Source: an uncultured Burkholderiales bacterium (GTDB lineage: Bacteria > Pseudomonadota > Gammaproteobacteria > Burkholderiales > Burkholderiaceae_C). Taken from it: DNA of 37,071 bases. How positions within the stretch are numbered: position 1 is the first letter of the stretch; every line of letters starts with the position of its first letter. The notes beneath the pieces were generated by a model. The model did no database searches, was not told where the DNA came from, and saw nothing but the letters and a program-made list of their open reading frames with translations. This document shows, in pieces, positions 24,478 through 32,857 of this stretch. The position numbers and the translations under genes were made by a program. Location: contig CAIKNE010000125.1 of assembly GCA_903828695.1 (NCBI GenBank), positions 1 through 37,071 on the forward strand, written 5' to 3'.

Positions 24478-24591
24478 GGTTTGATAAATGGCTTAGAAAA
24501 AGGAATATTTACACCTAACTGGAAGCACATATTATGAGCCTGGTGTGACTTTTGTCAACGCTTGCACCAACCGTTGCATTATGGTCGAGGG

Positions 24592-25521
24592 ATGAAATAC
24601 AAAGACTATTACGCAGTGTTGGGTATAGCAAAAGATGCAACTCTCGATCAAGTCAAAAAAGCGTACCGTCTGCTTGCTAAAAAACACCATCCGGACATGT
24701 CAAAGGAACCCGGAGCCGAGGAACGATTTAAAGAGGCCGCAGAAGCTTACGCCTGTCTTAAAAATCCTGATAAACGGGCTGCTTATGACGCTCTGGGTAA
24801 AGTGCCGCCTGATAAGGGGTTCGCACCCGGGGCGGATTGGGCAAGGAACTGGGCGGGTGGACAAAACTCTTTTGAAGACATGGACTTTGCGGACCTTTTT
24901 GCAGCGATGAACGAGCATGCACCGCCCTATGGCGCAAACTATGCAGGCTCTCAACACGGGCAGCCCCGGCGACCCCCACAGCCGGTTAAAGGTCACGATC
25001 TCAAAGATACGGTACGCATCTCTATGGTTGATTCGCTCCTGGGATGTAAGAGGCTATTTAATGTGAAAAGCGCAGGAGGCGAAAAAACCATCGAAGTAAC
25101 GATTCCCCCGGGTGTGCGTTCTGGTCAAAACATTCGACTGCGTGCAATGGGGGGGCTTGGTCAAAGTGGCGGGGATGCAGGGGACATGTATTTACATATC
25201 GAACTACTCCCACACAAAACACTCAAGCCGCTAGGGGATGACTTGTATTTCGATATGGCACTTACGCCTTGGGAGGCGGTTCTCGGTGCTGAGATTGAGG
25301 TCGCCACCCTTCAAGAAGCGATAATTTTGAGCGTACCACACGGGACGCTACATTCGCAAAAACTAAGAATAAAGGGGCGGGGGTTACCCGCCAATGGCGG
25401 GAAAAGAGGGGACTTGTTTGCTGTTGTGCATATTGAAACTCCGGCAAAGGTCACGGATGAAGAGAAACTCATCTATCAGTCTTTGGCAAAGATATCCAAC
25501 TTTAATCCTCGCCAATACTAA
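24592..25521 (+). CDS. cbpA: DnaJ-class co-chaperone CbpA
   Basis: The start at 24592 (309 residues) gives the canonical MKYKDYYAVLGI J-domain opening; an upstream in-frame TTG is unlikely. The HPD motif is at 33-35 (KKHHPDMSK). A Gly/Phe-containing linker (FAPGADWARNWAGGQNSFEDMDFADLF) follows. The DnaJ C-terminal substrate-binding domains lack the zinc finger (VKGHDLKDTVRISMVDSLLGCKR; VTIPPGVRSGQNIRLRAMGG). That layout defines CbpA rather than DnaJ. It stimulates DnaK ATPase and binds clients and nucleoid DNA. The modulator gene cbpM follows after 14 bp. Confidence 0.92.
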   Translation: MKYKDYYAVLGIAKDATLDQVKKAYRLLAKKHHPDMSKEPGAEERFKEAAEAYACLKNPDKRAAYDALGKVPPDKGFAPGADWARNWAGGQNSFEDMDFADLFAAMNEHAPPYGANYAGSQHGQPRRPPQPVKGHDLKDTVRISMVDSLLGCKRLFNVKSAGGEKTIEVTIPPGVRSGQNIRLRAMGGLGQSGGDAGDMYLHIELLPHKTLKPLGDDLYFDMALTPWEAVLGAEIEVATLQEAIILSVPHGTLHSQKLRIKGRGLPANGGKRGDLFAVVHIETPAKVTDEEKLIYQSLAKISNFNPRQY

Positions 25522-25535
25522 TTGTCGAAAATACT

Positions 25536-25862
25536 ATGAACACCATCTCATTTCAGCACCTTCCCAACGAGATCATTGAATATCTCACACTTGCACAAGT
25601 CTCAAGTCTATGTGCCTTAAGCATGGAGGAGGCCAATGAGTTGGTTGAGTACGGTGCGATACGGTTTGACAAAATTGACGGTGATGAAGGCTATTTGGCT
25701 ACAAACCAACTTGAACCACTGAGAATCGCGTGTCAGCTTCGCCGCGATTTTGATATGGATCTCTTTACGGTGGTAATTAGTGTTGCACACTTGAAGTCGA
25801 TTGCCGATTTAAAGCAACAATTGCACAGTTACAGAGTCTTGAGTAGATTTGATAATTCGTAG
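25536..25862 (+). CDS. cbpM: chaperone modulator CbpM
   Basis: This 108-residue MerR-like small protein binds the J domain of CbpA and inhibits it. The sequence shows EYLTLAQVSSLCALSMEEANELVEYGAI (helix-turn-helix-like), a central beta hairpin and the RIACQLRRDFDMDLFTVVISVAHLKSIADLKQQL helices typical of the family. Its position 14 bp after cbpA is the standard operon order. No DNA-binding role is implied. Confidence 0.9.
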   Translation: MNTISFQHLPNEIIEYLTLAQVSSLCALSMEEANELVEYGAIRFDKIDGDEGYLATNQLEPLRIACQLRRDFDMDLFTVVISVAHLKSIADLKQQLHSYRVLSRFDNS

Positions 25863-25970
25863 CCTTCTCATTTCAATAATTTAGGCGCGATTTGTCTGTG
25901 AGATTTGTCAAGAGTTATCAAGTATTAGGATTAACATTTTAGAAAAATATGGATTACCCTGCATAATTAA

Positions 25971-26447
25971 ATGATGGAAAAACTCAATGCCCGGTTCGAG
26001 ATCGATAGTAAACATCTTCATAGTCTCGGGGTATTGGACCCGGGATCGAACAAGAGTTTGGAGATCTATGAGACTGAAAATCTAAATAGTAACGAAAGAC
26101 TTTATTTCAGTCTTTGGGGATGTAGGGAGTTGAACTCAACATCATTTGATGCACGGAGTAAGATTTTCAATAAGGGTTCTGAAATCACTTGTGCATATTT
26201 CATTGTCTCAGGAACGGTTTTAAGTGTATCCGGTCAATTGATCAAACGGTTAGGTCCCGGATCGGTGATTGGCTTAGCGGAAGGCATATCAGGTCTGAAT
26301 TCCCCCATAACCGTCATTGCAGTTACATCAGTTCAAGCTCGGGTAATACCTATCAGCAAAATATTACACATACTTCCCAAGCTGCCTAAAATAATGCAAA
26401 AGATCATAGGCAACATCGCCAGCAGATCCCTTGAGAAAATTACTTAA
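25971..26447 (+). CDS. cyclic-nucleotide-binding-like protein with degenerate pocket
   Basis: This 158-residue protein has a cNMP-binding beta-roll (KIFNKGSEITCAYFIVSGTVLSVSGQLIKRLGPGSVIGLAEGISG in outline) and no DNA-binding domain. The phosphate-binding cassette is abnormal. Where an intact one has FGExALL...PRxAT, it reads IGLAEGISGLNSPITVIAV and lacks the arginine that binds the cyclic phosphate. It may not bind cAMP or cGMP in the usual way. It is 15 bp upstream of a second, intact cNMP-binding gene and starts the plus-strand half of the signalling cluster. Two adjacent ATGs (25971 and 25974) are possible starts. Confidence 0.7.
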   Translation: MMEKLNARFEIDSKHLHSLGVLDPGSNKSLEIYETENLNSNERLYFSLWGCRELNSTSFDARSKIFNKGSEITCAYFIVSGTVLSVSGQLIKRLGPGSVIGLAEGISGLNSPITVIAVTSVQARVIPISKILHILPKLPKIMQKIIGNIASRSLEKIT

Positions 26448-26462
26448 TCAAAGGTATTGTCT

Positions 26463-26834
26463 ATGGCTTTTTTTAATGAGATTAAATTTAGCCCGGGGGA
26501 AGTAGTATTCAAAATAGGTGACAACGCAGATAAATTGTATTTTGTTAAAAGTGGTGAACTCGAGGTACAGGATGAGAGAGCGGCATTTATATCTAAAGTT
26601 ACTGTTGGACAATCCTTTGGAGAGCAAGCGTTCATAAAAGGCGGCGTAAGAGGTGCAACCGTCAAAGCGATCAATGATGTCATCTGCATTGAGATTTCTA
26701 GCGCTGAGGCCAACGCCCTGCTTGCAGGCACCTCTTCACTGCTCATCCCTGTATTTGAGGCTTTGCTACTACAGCAAAATATGAGTAACGATCTCATGCA
26801 AAGTGGAAAAAATCTAAATGCCTCCACCGATTGA
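26463..26834 (+). CDS. stand-alone cyclic-nucleotide-binding protein
   Basis: This 123-residue protein consists almost solely of one cNMP-binding domain. MAFFNEIKFSPGEVVFKIGDNADKLYFVKSGELEV opens the beta-roll. The phosphate-binding cassette VGQSFGEQAFIKGGVRGATV contains the conserved Glu and Arg, so ligand binding is likely. I prefer the ATG at 26463 over a TTG at 26457. There is no DNA-binding or enzymatic partner domain, so it must act by protein contact. The end overlaps the start of the phosphodiesterase-like gene by 17 bp. Confidence 0.82.
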   Translation: MAFFNEIKFSPGEVVFKIGDNADKLYFVKSGELEVQDERAAFISKVTVGQSFGEQAFIKGGVRGATVKAINDVICIEISSAEANALLAGTSSLLIPVFEALLLQQNMSNDLMQSGKNLNASTD

Positions 26835-27657
26835 TCGAAGAAGGTACCTATGTATCTCTCCACCGATTGATTGGAGTAATGTGTTAAATAAATCTTTAGG
26901 GTTTCTTAGAGATTCGTGGAGCGAAGTTCGCAGTGGGGGATGGATCGGAGTTCCTCAGGTCTTGGATACTTGTATCAGTTTGTTAATTGCGCCAGATCAA
27001 TTCAGGCAGAGGCATTGCAATTTAATACGTAGTGCGCGTATGGTCGCCATTAATATTGAGTTGAATGCGAATCAAATCGTAGAACCCAACTACCATAATC
27101 GGTTGCATTTTTGCGATGCACTCACGGGAATTTGCATTTTGATGTTGATTGAGAAAGAACGTACCGGCGTCACCGAGGAATACTGGTGCGCGTTACTACT
27201 ATTGATTGTCGTATCGCATGATTACATGCATCCTGGTGGTCAAAATAAGCAGGCCATGGAGATCGAAAATAATACAATTCATCATCTTAGAAGAATTTGG
27301 AGCGTGTGTCCTATAGATAATCTAAGTCTAGACTACCTGACCTATATTATTCAAAAATCCGATCCCAGATACGTTGGTGAAAATCATAAAATTGTCATCA
27401 ATGTCCCATTTGAATGGAATAAGCTCTGGGCAACAGTGCTGGTCAATGAGGCTGACATCATTGCGAGTTGCACAACACAATTCGGGTCAAAGCTTGGTCA
27501 ACAGCTTCTTAGCGAATTGCAACACAATGAAGTGTGTGAAAATTCGCTATATCTAACTCATGAAATTCGTAGAAATTTTCTGGAGTCTGCATCCTTTTCA
27601 TCCCCGGCAAGTCATATATTAAAAATACAAAGTCAAGTTCAGGTTGAACTTAGTTAA
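26818..27657 (+). CDS. class I-type cyclic nucleotide phosphodiesterase-like HD protein
   Basis: This 279-residue protein has the metal-binding signature of eukaryotic class I phosphodiesterases: H93-N-R-L-H97 with D100, then H134-D135-Y-M-H138-P-G-G-Q-N, then a final aspartate D213 in LVNEADIIAS. These correspond to the two-metal HD site. The first ~80 residues are unlike the known catalytic core and carry no signal or membrane segment. By family it would hydrolyse cAMP or cGMP. Bacterial homologues of this class are uncommon compared with the class II/III enzymes. It overlaps the end of the cNMP-binding gene and faces the adenylate cyclase gene 50 bp away. The start at 26818 is not backed by a strong ribosome site. 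Confidence 0.75.
   Translation: MPPPIDRRRYLCISPPIDWSNVLNKSLGFLRDSWSEVRSGGWIGVPQVLDTCISLLIAPDQFRQRHCNLIRSARMVAINIELNANQIVEPNYHNRLHFCDALTGICILMLIEKERTGVTEEYWCALLLLIVVSHDYMHPGGQNKQAMEIENNTIHHLRRIWSVCPIDNLSLDYLTYIIQKSDPRYVGENHKIVINVPFEWNKLWATVLVNEADIIASCTTQFGSKLGQQLLSELQHNEVCENSLYLTHEIRRNFLESASFSSPASHILKIQSQVQVELS
26822..26871 (+). repeat. 14-bp direct repeat spanning the cNMP-gene stop
   Basis: CTCCACCGATTGAT occurs at 26822-26835 and again at 26858-26871, exactly 36 bp (12 codons) apart. The first copy contains the stop codon of the cNMP-binding gene. The second would give the same stop in that frame, while the phosphodiesterase frame reads PPID/SPPID twice. This looks like a short tandem duplication. 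Confidence 0.7.
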
Positions 27658-27707
27658 TGTCTTAGTCATTCTTCGTAACCAGCAACTTGCATATTCAATC
27701 TCAATAT

Positions 27708-28802
27708 TCATGAGAAGTCTCTACTATTCAAAAACCAAGTATTCATGGGACCCTTACCCCTAATTTCAATAGGTCCGCGTTTTTCAAGTGTAAATTGGTC
27801 ACCCAGTTTTAATCTAGTTGTGTCCGTGATTTGAATTCTTCCGGGTATGCCCTGTGACTCCATTCGACTGGCTGTGTTGACTACATCGCCCCAAACATCA
27901 TATAGAAATTTCTTCTTGCCAATCACTCCCGCCACCGCAGCCCCACTGCTGATACCAATTCGAATATCTAGTTTGTGATTGCTTTTCTCATTGAAGTGTT
28001 TCATAGCCTCTTGCATGTCAATTGCCATGTTGGCGGCCCCCTCTGCGTGGTTATGAGAGGGGAGAGGGAGTCCTGCCACTGCCATGTAACTGTCCCCAAT
28101 AGTCTTGATCTTCTCAAGGCCCCTCGAATCTGCTATGGCATCAAAACGGGTAAAAATATCGTTAAGTACATTCACTAAAACCACTGGACTTAAACCTTCA
28201 GAGAATTTTGTGAAATTAACAATGTCCGCAAATAAAACTGATACTTCTGGGAAACTATCAGCAACTACTTGTGTAAAGTCATTGAGCATGACTTCAGGAC
28301 GTCTTTTTAACCGATCCACAATGGAGTGAGGAAGGACGTTGTGCAATAAGCGTTCAGATACTTTTTTCTCGCTTAGAACTTGATCGTATAGTTTTTGTGT
28401 TTCTACATTTAACAGTCGAACTTCCAATAAATTCTTAACGCGCGCTAATACCTCTGCTAAGTCAAATGGTTTGCTTACAAAGTCCCTTGCCCCTGCCTTT
28501 AATGCTCGTAATTTTTCCTCTGGCTGAGCGGTGATAACCAGCACAGGAATGTAGCCGCCTGTTTCTATCTTGGACAAACCCTCCATGACTTGAAAGCCCG
28601 ACATGATTGGCATTTGAAGATCCAACAAAATTAAATCATAATTATTTTGGTGGTGGAGCTCACAAACTTCAGTTGGATTTTGAGTCGAAGTGATTGAGTT
28701 GTAGCCTGCTCCCTTTAACATTCGCTCAAGAAGCATAACGTTGGCAACTTGATCGTCTACGATCAGTAATTTTGCATTTAATAAGTCTGATTCTTTTATC
28801 AC
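27708..28802 (-). CDS. response regulator-class III adenylate cyclase fusion
   Basis: This 364-residue protein begins with a receiver domain: D16/D17, phospho-acceptor D61 in LILLDLQMP, T91 and K111. A coiled-coil-like linker (~125-160, ending LLHNVLPHSIVDRLK) leads to a class III cyclase domain. Metal-binding aspartates are D193 (VLFADIVNF) and D237 (KTIGDSYMA). The substrate-selecting residues K233 and D302 (YDVWGD) specify adenine, and N309/R313 (VNTASRM) stabilise the transition state. It should make cAMP as a homodimer when phosphorylated. It follows the hybrid kinase gene after 25 bp. Confidence 0.9.
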   Translation of the reverse strand: MIKESDLLNAKLLIVDDQVANVMLLERMLKGAGYNSITSTQNPTEVCELHHQNNYDLILLDLQMPIMSGFQVMEGLSKIETGGYIPVLVITAQPEEKLRALKAGARDFVSKPFDLAEVLARVKNLLEVRLLNVETQKLYDQVLSEKKVSERLLHNVLPHSIVDRLKRRPEVMLNDFTQVVADSFPEVSVLFADIVNFTKFSEGLSPVVLVNVLNDIFTRFDAIADSRGLEKIKTIGDSYMAVAGLPLPSHNHAEGAANMAIDMQEAMKHFNEKSNHKLDIRIGISSGAAVAGVIGKKKFLYDVWGDVVNTASRMESQGIPGRIQITDTTRLKLGDQFTLEKRGPIEIRGKGPMNTWFLNSRDFS

Positions 28803-28827
28803 TTAAATCTTCAATTTTTTGTTTAAT

Positions 28828-31800
28828 TTACTCTTTAGGATGATTTGACTTTAACTGTTGAGTTTGTGGATAGACAAGTGTTTGCGCTCTCATCTTTCTT
28901 TTTGCGAACTCCAAGACTACATCCAAGGTTTCCATGAATTCTTTAACCCTAATGGGTTTGGTCAAATACCTAAAGAATCCAACTTCTAATCCCAAGTCGA
29001 TATCTCGCAGCATTGCATTGGCACTCAGGGCAACAACGGGTATGTGCGCTGTGCACGGATCCTCACGGAGGATCTTTAATGCCTCAATACCGCTGATTCC
29101 GGGGAGATTGATATCCATAAGAATCATGTCAGGCTGAAACGCACGTGCCAACTCTATGCCTAAGGTGCCATTAACAGCTGTCAACAACTTAATGTCTGAG
29201 CGCAGTTCGATCAGTTGTACCACCAGTTTCATATTTGCAGGGTTGTCCTCGATGTAGAGAAGACTACTTTGAATAAGATTGTCTGGAGAGGGCGGTAAGT
29301 AGGGCGCACTTTGTTTACTTTGTTCAACCCTCAGGTCGGGAGCTGCTGTGGAGCGTAATTCAACCCAGAACTGACTTCCAACATCCACGCTACTCTCAAC
29401 TCCAATCACTCCATCCATCAACTCTACCAACTGTTTGGTCACGACGAGCCCTATACCAGTGCCCGCTACACCGCTGGCTTCTTGTCCAAGCCTGTTAAAT
29501 GGTTGAAAAAGCTGCGCAATTTTGTCGGGGACCAGCCCAGCTCCAGTGTCATTGACGATAATCCGAATTCGATCCGACTCTTGAACCTCGCATTTTACGA
29601 TGACAGTCCCATTTGCTTTGTTATATTTGATGGCATTAGATAGTAGATTGATGATGATCTGCTTCAACCGAGTCTGGTCAGCCCACACAAAGCTGGGTTT
29701 ATCCATGACCGGGAAAGTCATTTGTATGCCGTGTTGGATGGCCTGTGCATCCATCATGGCTTGACATTCGGATAAAACTTCGCAAAGTGAAACAGGCTCA
29801 AGGGAGAGTGACACTTTCCCGGACTCAATGACTGCAAGATCCAATATCTCGTTGATTAGTTTCAGCAAATGCCAACCTGCTTGGAGAATTTGAGCGATAC
29901 TTTCTTTTTGAGAATCAGTGGGTAAAGGGGATGCTGACTCCATCAGTTGTGCAAAACCCAGGATGGCGTTCAGGGGCGAGCGCAGTTCATGACTCATGGC
30001 AGAGAGAAAATCGGATTTGGCGAGATTGGCCTTTTCTGCTGCAGATTTCGCACTCTCCATCTCTACATTGCTTTCTTGCAAAGCTTGTTCAAAGCTTTTA
30101 CGCTCTGTCACGTCCCTGGCAGCAGCAAAAACGCCTTGCAAAGTCCGGTCGCGGTCATAAAAGGTACTCGCGTTATAAGACACGACGGTCTGTTTGCCGT
30201 CACGTGCTCTAGCCGTTAGCTCGTAATTCGTAACCTTTTTCTCACTTAGAACTAATTTGATTGCTGCCTCAGCACGCTCTGGATCTGTAAAGTAATTTTT
30301 GAAAGGTGCGCCAATCAATTCATCCCGGGTGCAGCCCGTGAGTGCTTCCATTTGTTTATTACCGTCGGTGATAATCCCAGATGGATCAGTTGTAATGAGT
30401 GCATCAATATTAGATTCGATAAGGGAGCGGGTATAAAACTGTTGGTCTCTTAGGCGCTGATCAAGTTTTTTCTGCTCAGCCTCTACTTGTTTGCGAGCGG
30501 TGTTATCAGTGCCGATCAAGAGGTATCCAATAATCACCTTCTCAGCATCTCGAAGTGCTGTGACCGACACCACTGCAGGAAAACGGCTTCCGTCCTTTCG
30601 GATATAGGTCAGCTCATATATATCCTCAATACCCCTTGATGCCTTGAACACGAGAGCCTCAAAACCCGGTGCAATTTGTGTACCCAGTTCTTGGCTTAGG
30701 GCTTTGGCCCTGGTAATCACTTCTTGGGGGTCAGAGATTTCGGCTGGGGTAATGCTGTTCATGACCTCGGCTGCCGTGTACCCAAGCATTCGCTCTGCGC
30801 CGACGTTAAAAATTTGAATGACCCCCTTAGCATCGGTTGCGATGCTTGAGAAGTTGGCGCTGTTGAAAATAGCACTTTGTAGAGCTCCTGCCTTCAGTAG
30901 AGCTTCCTCGGCTTGTTTGCGCGCAGTATTGTCAGTTCCAATGAGCAGATATCCAATGATGATCTTATCGGCGTCTCGAAGCGCTGTAACAGACACCACT
31001 GCGGGGAAGCGACTACCGTCCTTGCGGATATAGGTTAGCTCATAAATATCCTCAATTCCCCTTGAGGCTTTAAATACCAGAGCCTCAAACCCTGGTGCAA
31101 TAGGAGTCCCGAGTTCTTGGCTGAGCGCTATTGCCCTTGCAATGACTTCCTGGGGGTCTGAGATTTCGGCCGGGGTGATGCTATTGGTAACCTCTGCTGC
31201 GGTGTAACCGAGCATCCGCTCTGCGCCGACGTTAAAGATTTGAATAACACCTTTAGCATCAGTTGCGATGCTTGAGAAGTTGGCGCTGTTAAAGATCGCA
31301 CTTTGTAACGCACCCGCTTTTAAGAGTGCCTCCTCAGCTTGTTTGCGTGCGGTGTTGTCGGTTCCGATGAGCAGATAACCAATGATCACTTTCTCCGCGT
31401 CTCTGAGCGCTGTAACGGACACCACAGCCGGGAAACGGCTTCCGTCCTTACGGATGTAGGTCAGCTCGTAAATATCCTCAATACCGCGGGACGCCTTGAA
31501 CACCAATGCTTCAAAGCCTGGCGCAATGGAAGTGCCTAACTCTTGACTGAGCGCCTTAGCCCTTGCGATCACTTCCTGCGAATCTGAGATCTCGGCGGGC
31601 GTAATGCTATTGGTGACTTCGGCTGCGGTATAACCAAGCATGCGCTCTGCACCGACGTTAAAAATTTGGATGACACCCTTAGCGTCGGTTGCAATGCTAG
31701 AGAAGTTGGCGCTGTTGAATATGGCGCTTTGTAGCGCACCCGCTTTTAAGAGAGCCTCCTCAGCTTGTTTACGAGCACTATTATCAGTTCCTATTAGTAA

Positions 31801-32268
31801 GTAACCAATAATCGTACCGTGATCGTGTATGTCACGCAAAGCGGTGACTGAAACCACCGCTGGAAATCTACTCCCATCCTTGCGAATGTAGGTCAGCTCA
31901 TAAATATCCTCAATACCTCTAGATGCTTTAAAGACAAGTGCCTCGAATCCCGGAGCAATCGTAGTTCCGAGCTCTTCACTTAACGCTTTTGCTCGTGCGA
32001 TGACTTCTTGGGGATCAGAAATCTCTGCCGGTGTAATCTTATTAAGTACCTCGGACGCCGTATATCCCAACATACGCTCGGCGCCGATATTAAAAATTTG
32101 AATCACTCCTTTTTCATCTGTTGCAATGCTTGAAAAATTAGCACTGTTTAGAATTGCATTTTGCAGAGCTCCGGCTTTGAGTACAGCTTCCTCACGTCGA
32201 ACTTCAGTAACAATCTCCTTTGCCCCTATTTCGTCATGGAGTATTATTTTTTGGACCTTGTGGTTCAT
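28828..32268 (-). CDS. multi-PAS hybrid sensor histidine kinase
   Basis: This 1146-residue protein carries four near-identical PAS/PAC modules of ~142 residues (each opening LLKAGALQSAIFNSANFS and closing YLLIGTDNTARKQ) at about residues 31-600. A fifth, different PAS (SLIESNIDALITTDPSGIITDGN) follows. The kinase core has phospho-acceptor H760 in MSHELRSPLNAILGFAQLM, an N-box LLSNAIKYN, and G-boxes NDTGAGL and GTGIGLVV. A receiver with D1052 (MDINLPG) is C-terminal. There is no membrane segment, so it senses a cytoplasmic signal. It has no Hpt domain, so it may phosphorylate its downstream partner, the receiver-adenylate cyclase encoded 25 bp further on, directly or by relay. Confidence 0.93.
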   Translation of the reverse strand: MNHKVQKIILHDEIGAKEIVTEVRREEAVLKAGALQNAILNSANFSSIATDEKGVIQIFNIGAERMLGYTASEVLNKITPAEISDPQEVIARAKALSEELGTTIAPGFEALVFKASRGIEDIYELTYIRKDGSRFPAVVSVTALRDIHDHGTIIGYLLIGTDNSARKQAEEALLKAGALQSAIFNSANFSSIATDAKGVIQIFNVGAERMLGYTAAEVTNSITPAEISDSQEVIARAKALSQELGTSIAPGFEALVFKASRGIEDIYELTYIRKDGSRFPAVVSVTALRDAEKVIIGYLLIGTDNTARKQAEEALLKAGALQSAIFNSANFSSIATDAKGVIQIFNVGAERMLGYTAAEVTNSITPAEISDPQEVIARAIALSQELGTPIAPGFEALVFKASRGIEDIYELTYIRKDGSRFPAVVSVTALRDADKIIIGYLLIGTDNTARKQAEEALLKAGALQSAIFNSANFSSIATDAKGVIQIFNVGAERMLGYTAAEVMNSITPAEISDPQEVITRAKALSQELGTQIAPGFEALVFKASRGIEDIYELTYIRKDGSRFPAVVSVTALRDAEKVIIGYLLIGTDNTARKQVEAEQKKLDQRLRDQQFYTRSLIESNIDALITTDPSGIITDGNKQMEALTGCTRDELIGAPFKNYFTDPERAEAAIKLVLSEKKVTNYELTARARDGKQTVVSYNASTFYDRDRTLQGVFAAARDVTERKSFEQALQESNVEMESAKSAAEKANLAKSDFLSAMSHELRSPLNAILGFAQLMESASPLPTDSQKESIAQILQAGWHLLKLINEILDLAVIESGKVSLSLEPVSLCEVLSECQAMMDAQAIQHGIQMTFPVMDKPSFVWADQTRLKQIIINLLSNAIKYNKANGTVIVKCEVQESDRIRIIVNDTGAGLVPDKIAQLFQPFNRLGQEASGVAGTGIGLVVTKQLVELMDGVIGVESSVDVGSQFWVELRSTAAPDLRVEQSKQSAPYLPPSPDNLIQSSLLYIEDNPANMKLVVQLIELRSDIKLLTAVNGTLGIELARAFQPDMILMDINLPGISGIEALKILREDPCTAHIPVVALSANAMLRDIDLGLEVGFFRYLTKPIRVKEFMETLDVVLEFAKRKMRAQTLVYPQTQQLKSNHPKE
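30480..32180 (-). repeat. four tandem PAS-coding repeats, 426-432 bp unit
   Basis: The same sequence around the AGALQ codons recurs near 30884, 31310, 31736 and 32168, that is at intervals of 426, 426 and 432 bp. The most N-terminal copy has two extra codons (IHDHGT). Silent and a few coding differences separate copies, so the array is real duplication with some divergence. Confidence 0.9.
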
Positions 32269-32327
32269 GGATGTGTCGTCTGCCTCGGTTAGATGAATGA
32301 GTGCTCACCTAATGTTTAATTGAATCA

Positions 32328-32367
32328 TTAAGTCCGCAGCCAATGAATTGGCGGCGGATTGACTTAA
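32328..32367 (-). terminator. long hairpin downstream of csbD-like gene
   Basis: TTAAGT, CCGC and GCCAAT (32328-32344) pair with ATTGGC, GCGG and ACTTAA (32347-32367) through 16 base pairs, interrupted by one mismatch and a 4-base bulge. It begins about 22 bp after the csbD-like stop on the minus strand. The weak T-tract leaves it tentative, and it also lies just upstream of the kinase gene promoter. Confidence 0.55.
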
Positions 32368-32389
32368 AGCTATCCCGAAATATCGAGAC

Positions 32390-32581
32390 TTAGACAGTCT
32401 TTAAAACCTTGTGGATATCGGACTTTGCGTCACCTACGGATGATTGAACTCGGCCAACATTTTTTTGAACATTTCCTTTTACCTCAAGTTCTTTGTTCCC
32501 AATAATCTTTCCTGCAACCTCCTTTACTGTTCCGATTGCTTTTTGGGCGTTGCCCTTAACTTGATCTTTATTGATGCTCAT
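32390..32581 (-). CDS. CsbD-family stress protein
   Basis: This 63-residue hydrophilic protein matches CsbD end to end: MSINKDQVKGNAQKAIGTVKEVAGKIIGNKELEVKGNVQKNVGRVQSSVGDAKSDI in outline, with the repeated KGxxxxxxG pattern. CsbD proteins are abundant general-stress proteins of unknown mechanism. AGGAGT lies 5 bp upstream of the start on the minus strand. It is monocistronic, with a hairpin after it, and lies between the kinase gene and the PDZ gene. Confidence 0.92.
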   Translation of the reverse strand: MSINKDQVKGNAQKAIGTVKEVAGKIIGNKELEVKGNVQKNVGRVQSSVGDAKSDIHKVLKTV

Positions 32582-32857
32582 GGGGTACTCCTGAAGAGGT
32601 TAATCGACTTAGTGTCGAGATGCGTCAAATGCCGCACACCCGAACCATAGTTGATCAACTTATCTAGGTCTGTACGTTGTCATACCCATTTAGAAGCAGA
32701 ACTAAATACAAATAAGAATATACGAATTAAAGTGTAATTAAGACCTGCATTAAAGAAAGGCGGAGCTGAATTTTTTTAATCAAGCCAGATTTATCCTATT
32801 AGCATAGTAACTGGATAAATGTAAATGCTTGAATTTATAATATTGGGCCACTCAATC

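Noticed and set aside
30480-32180. PAS repeats as an assembly artefact
   Set aside because: The copies differ at many positions and one has two extra codons, so they are distinct sequences, although copy number is still worth confirming.
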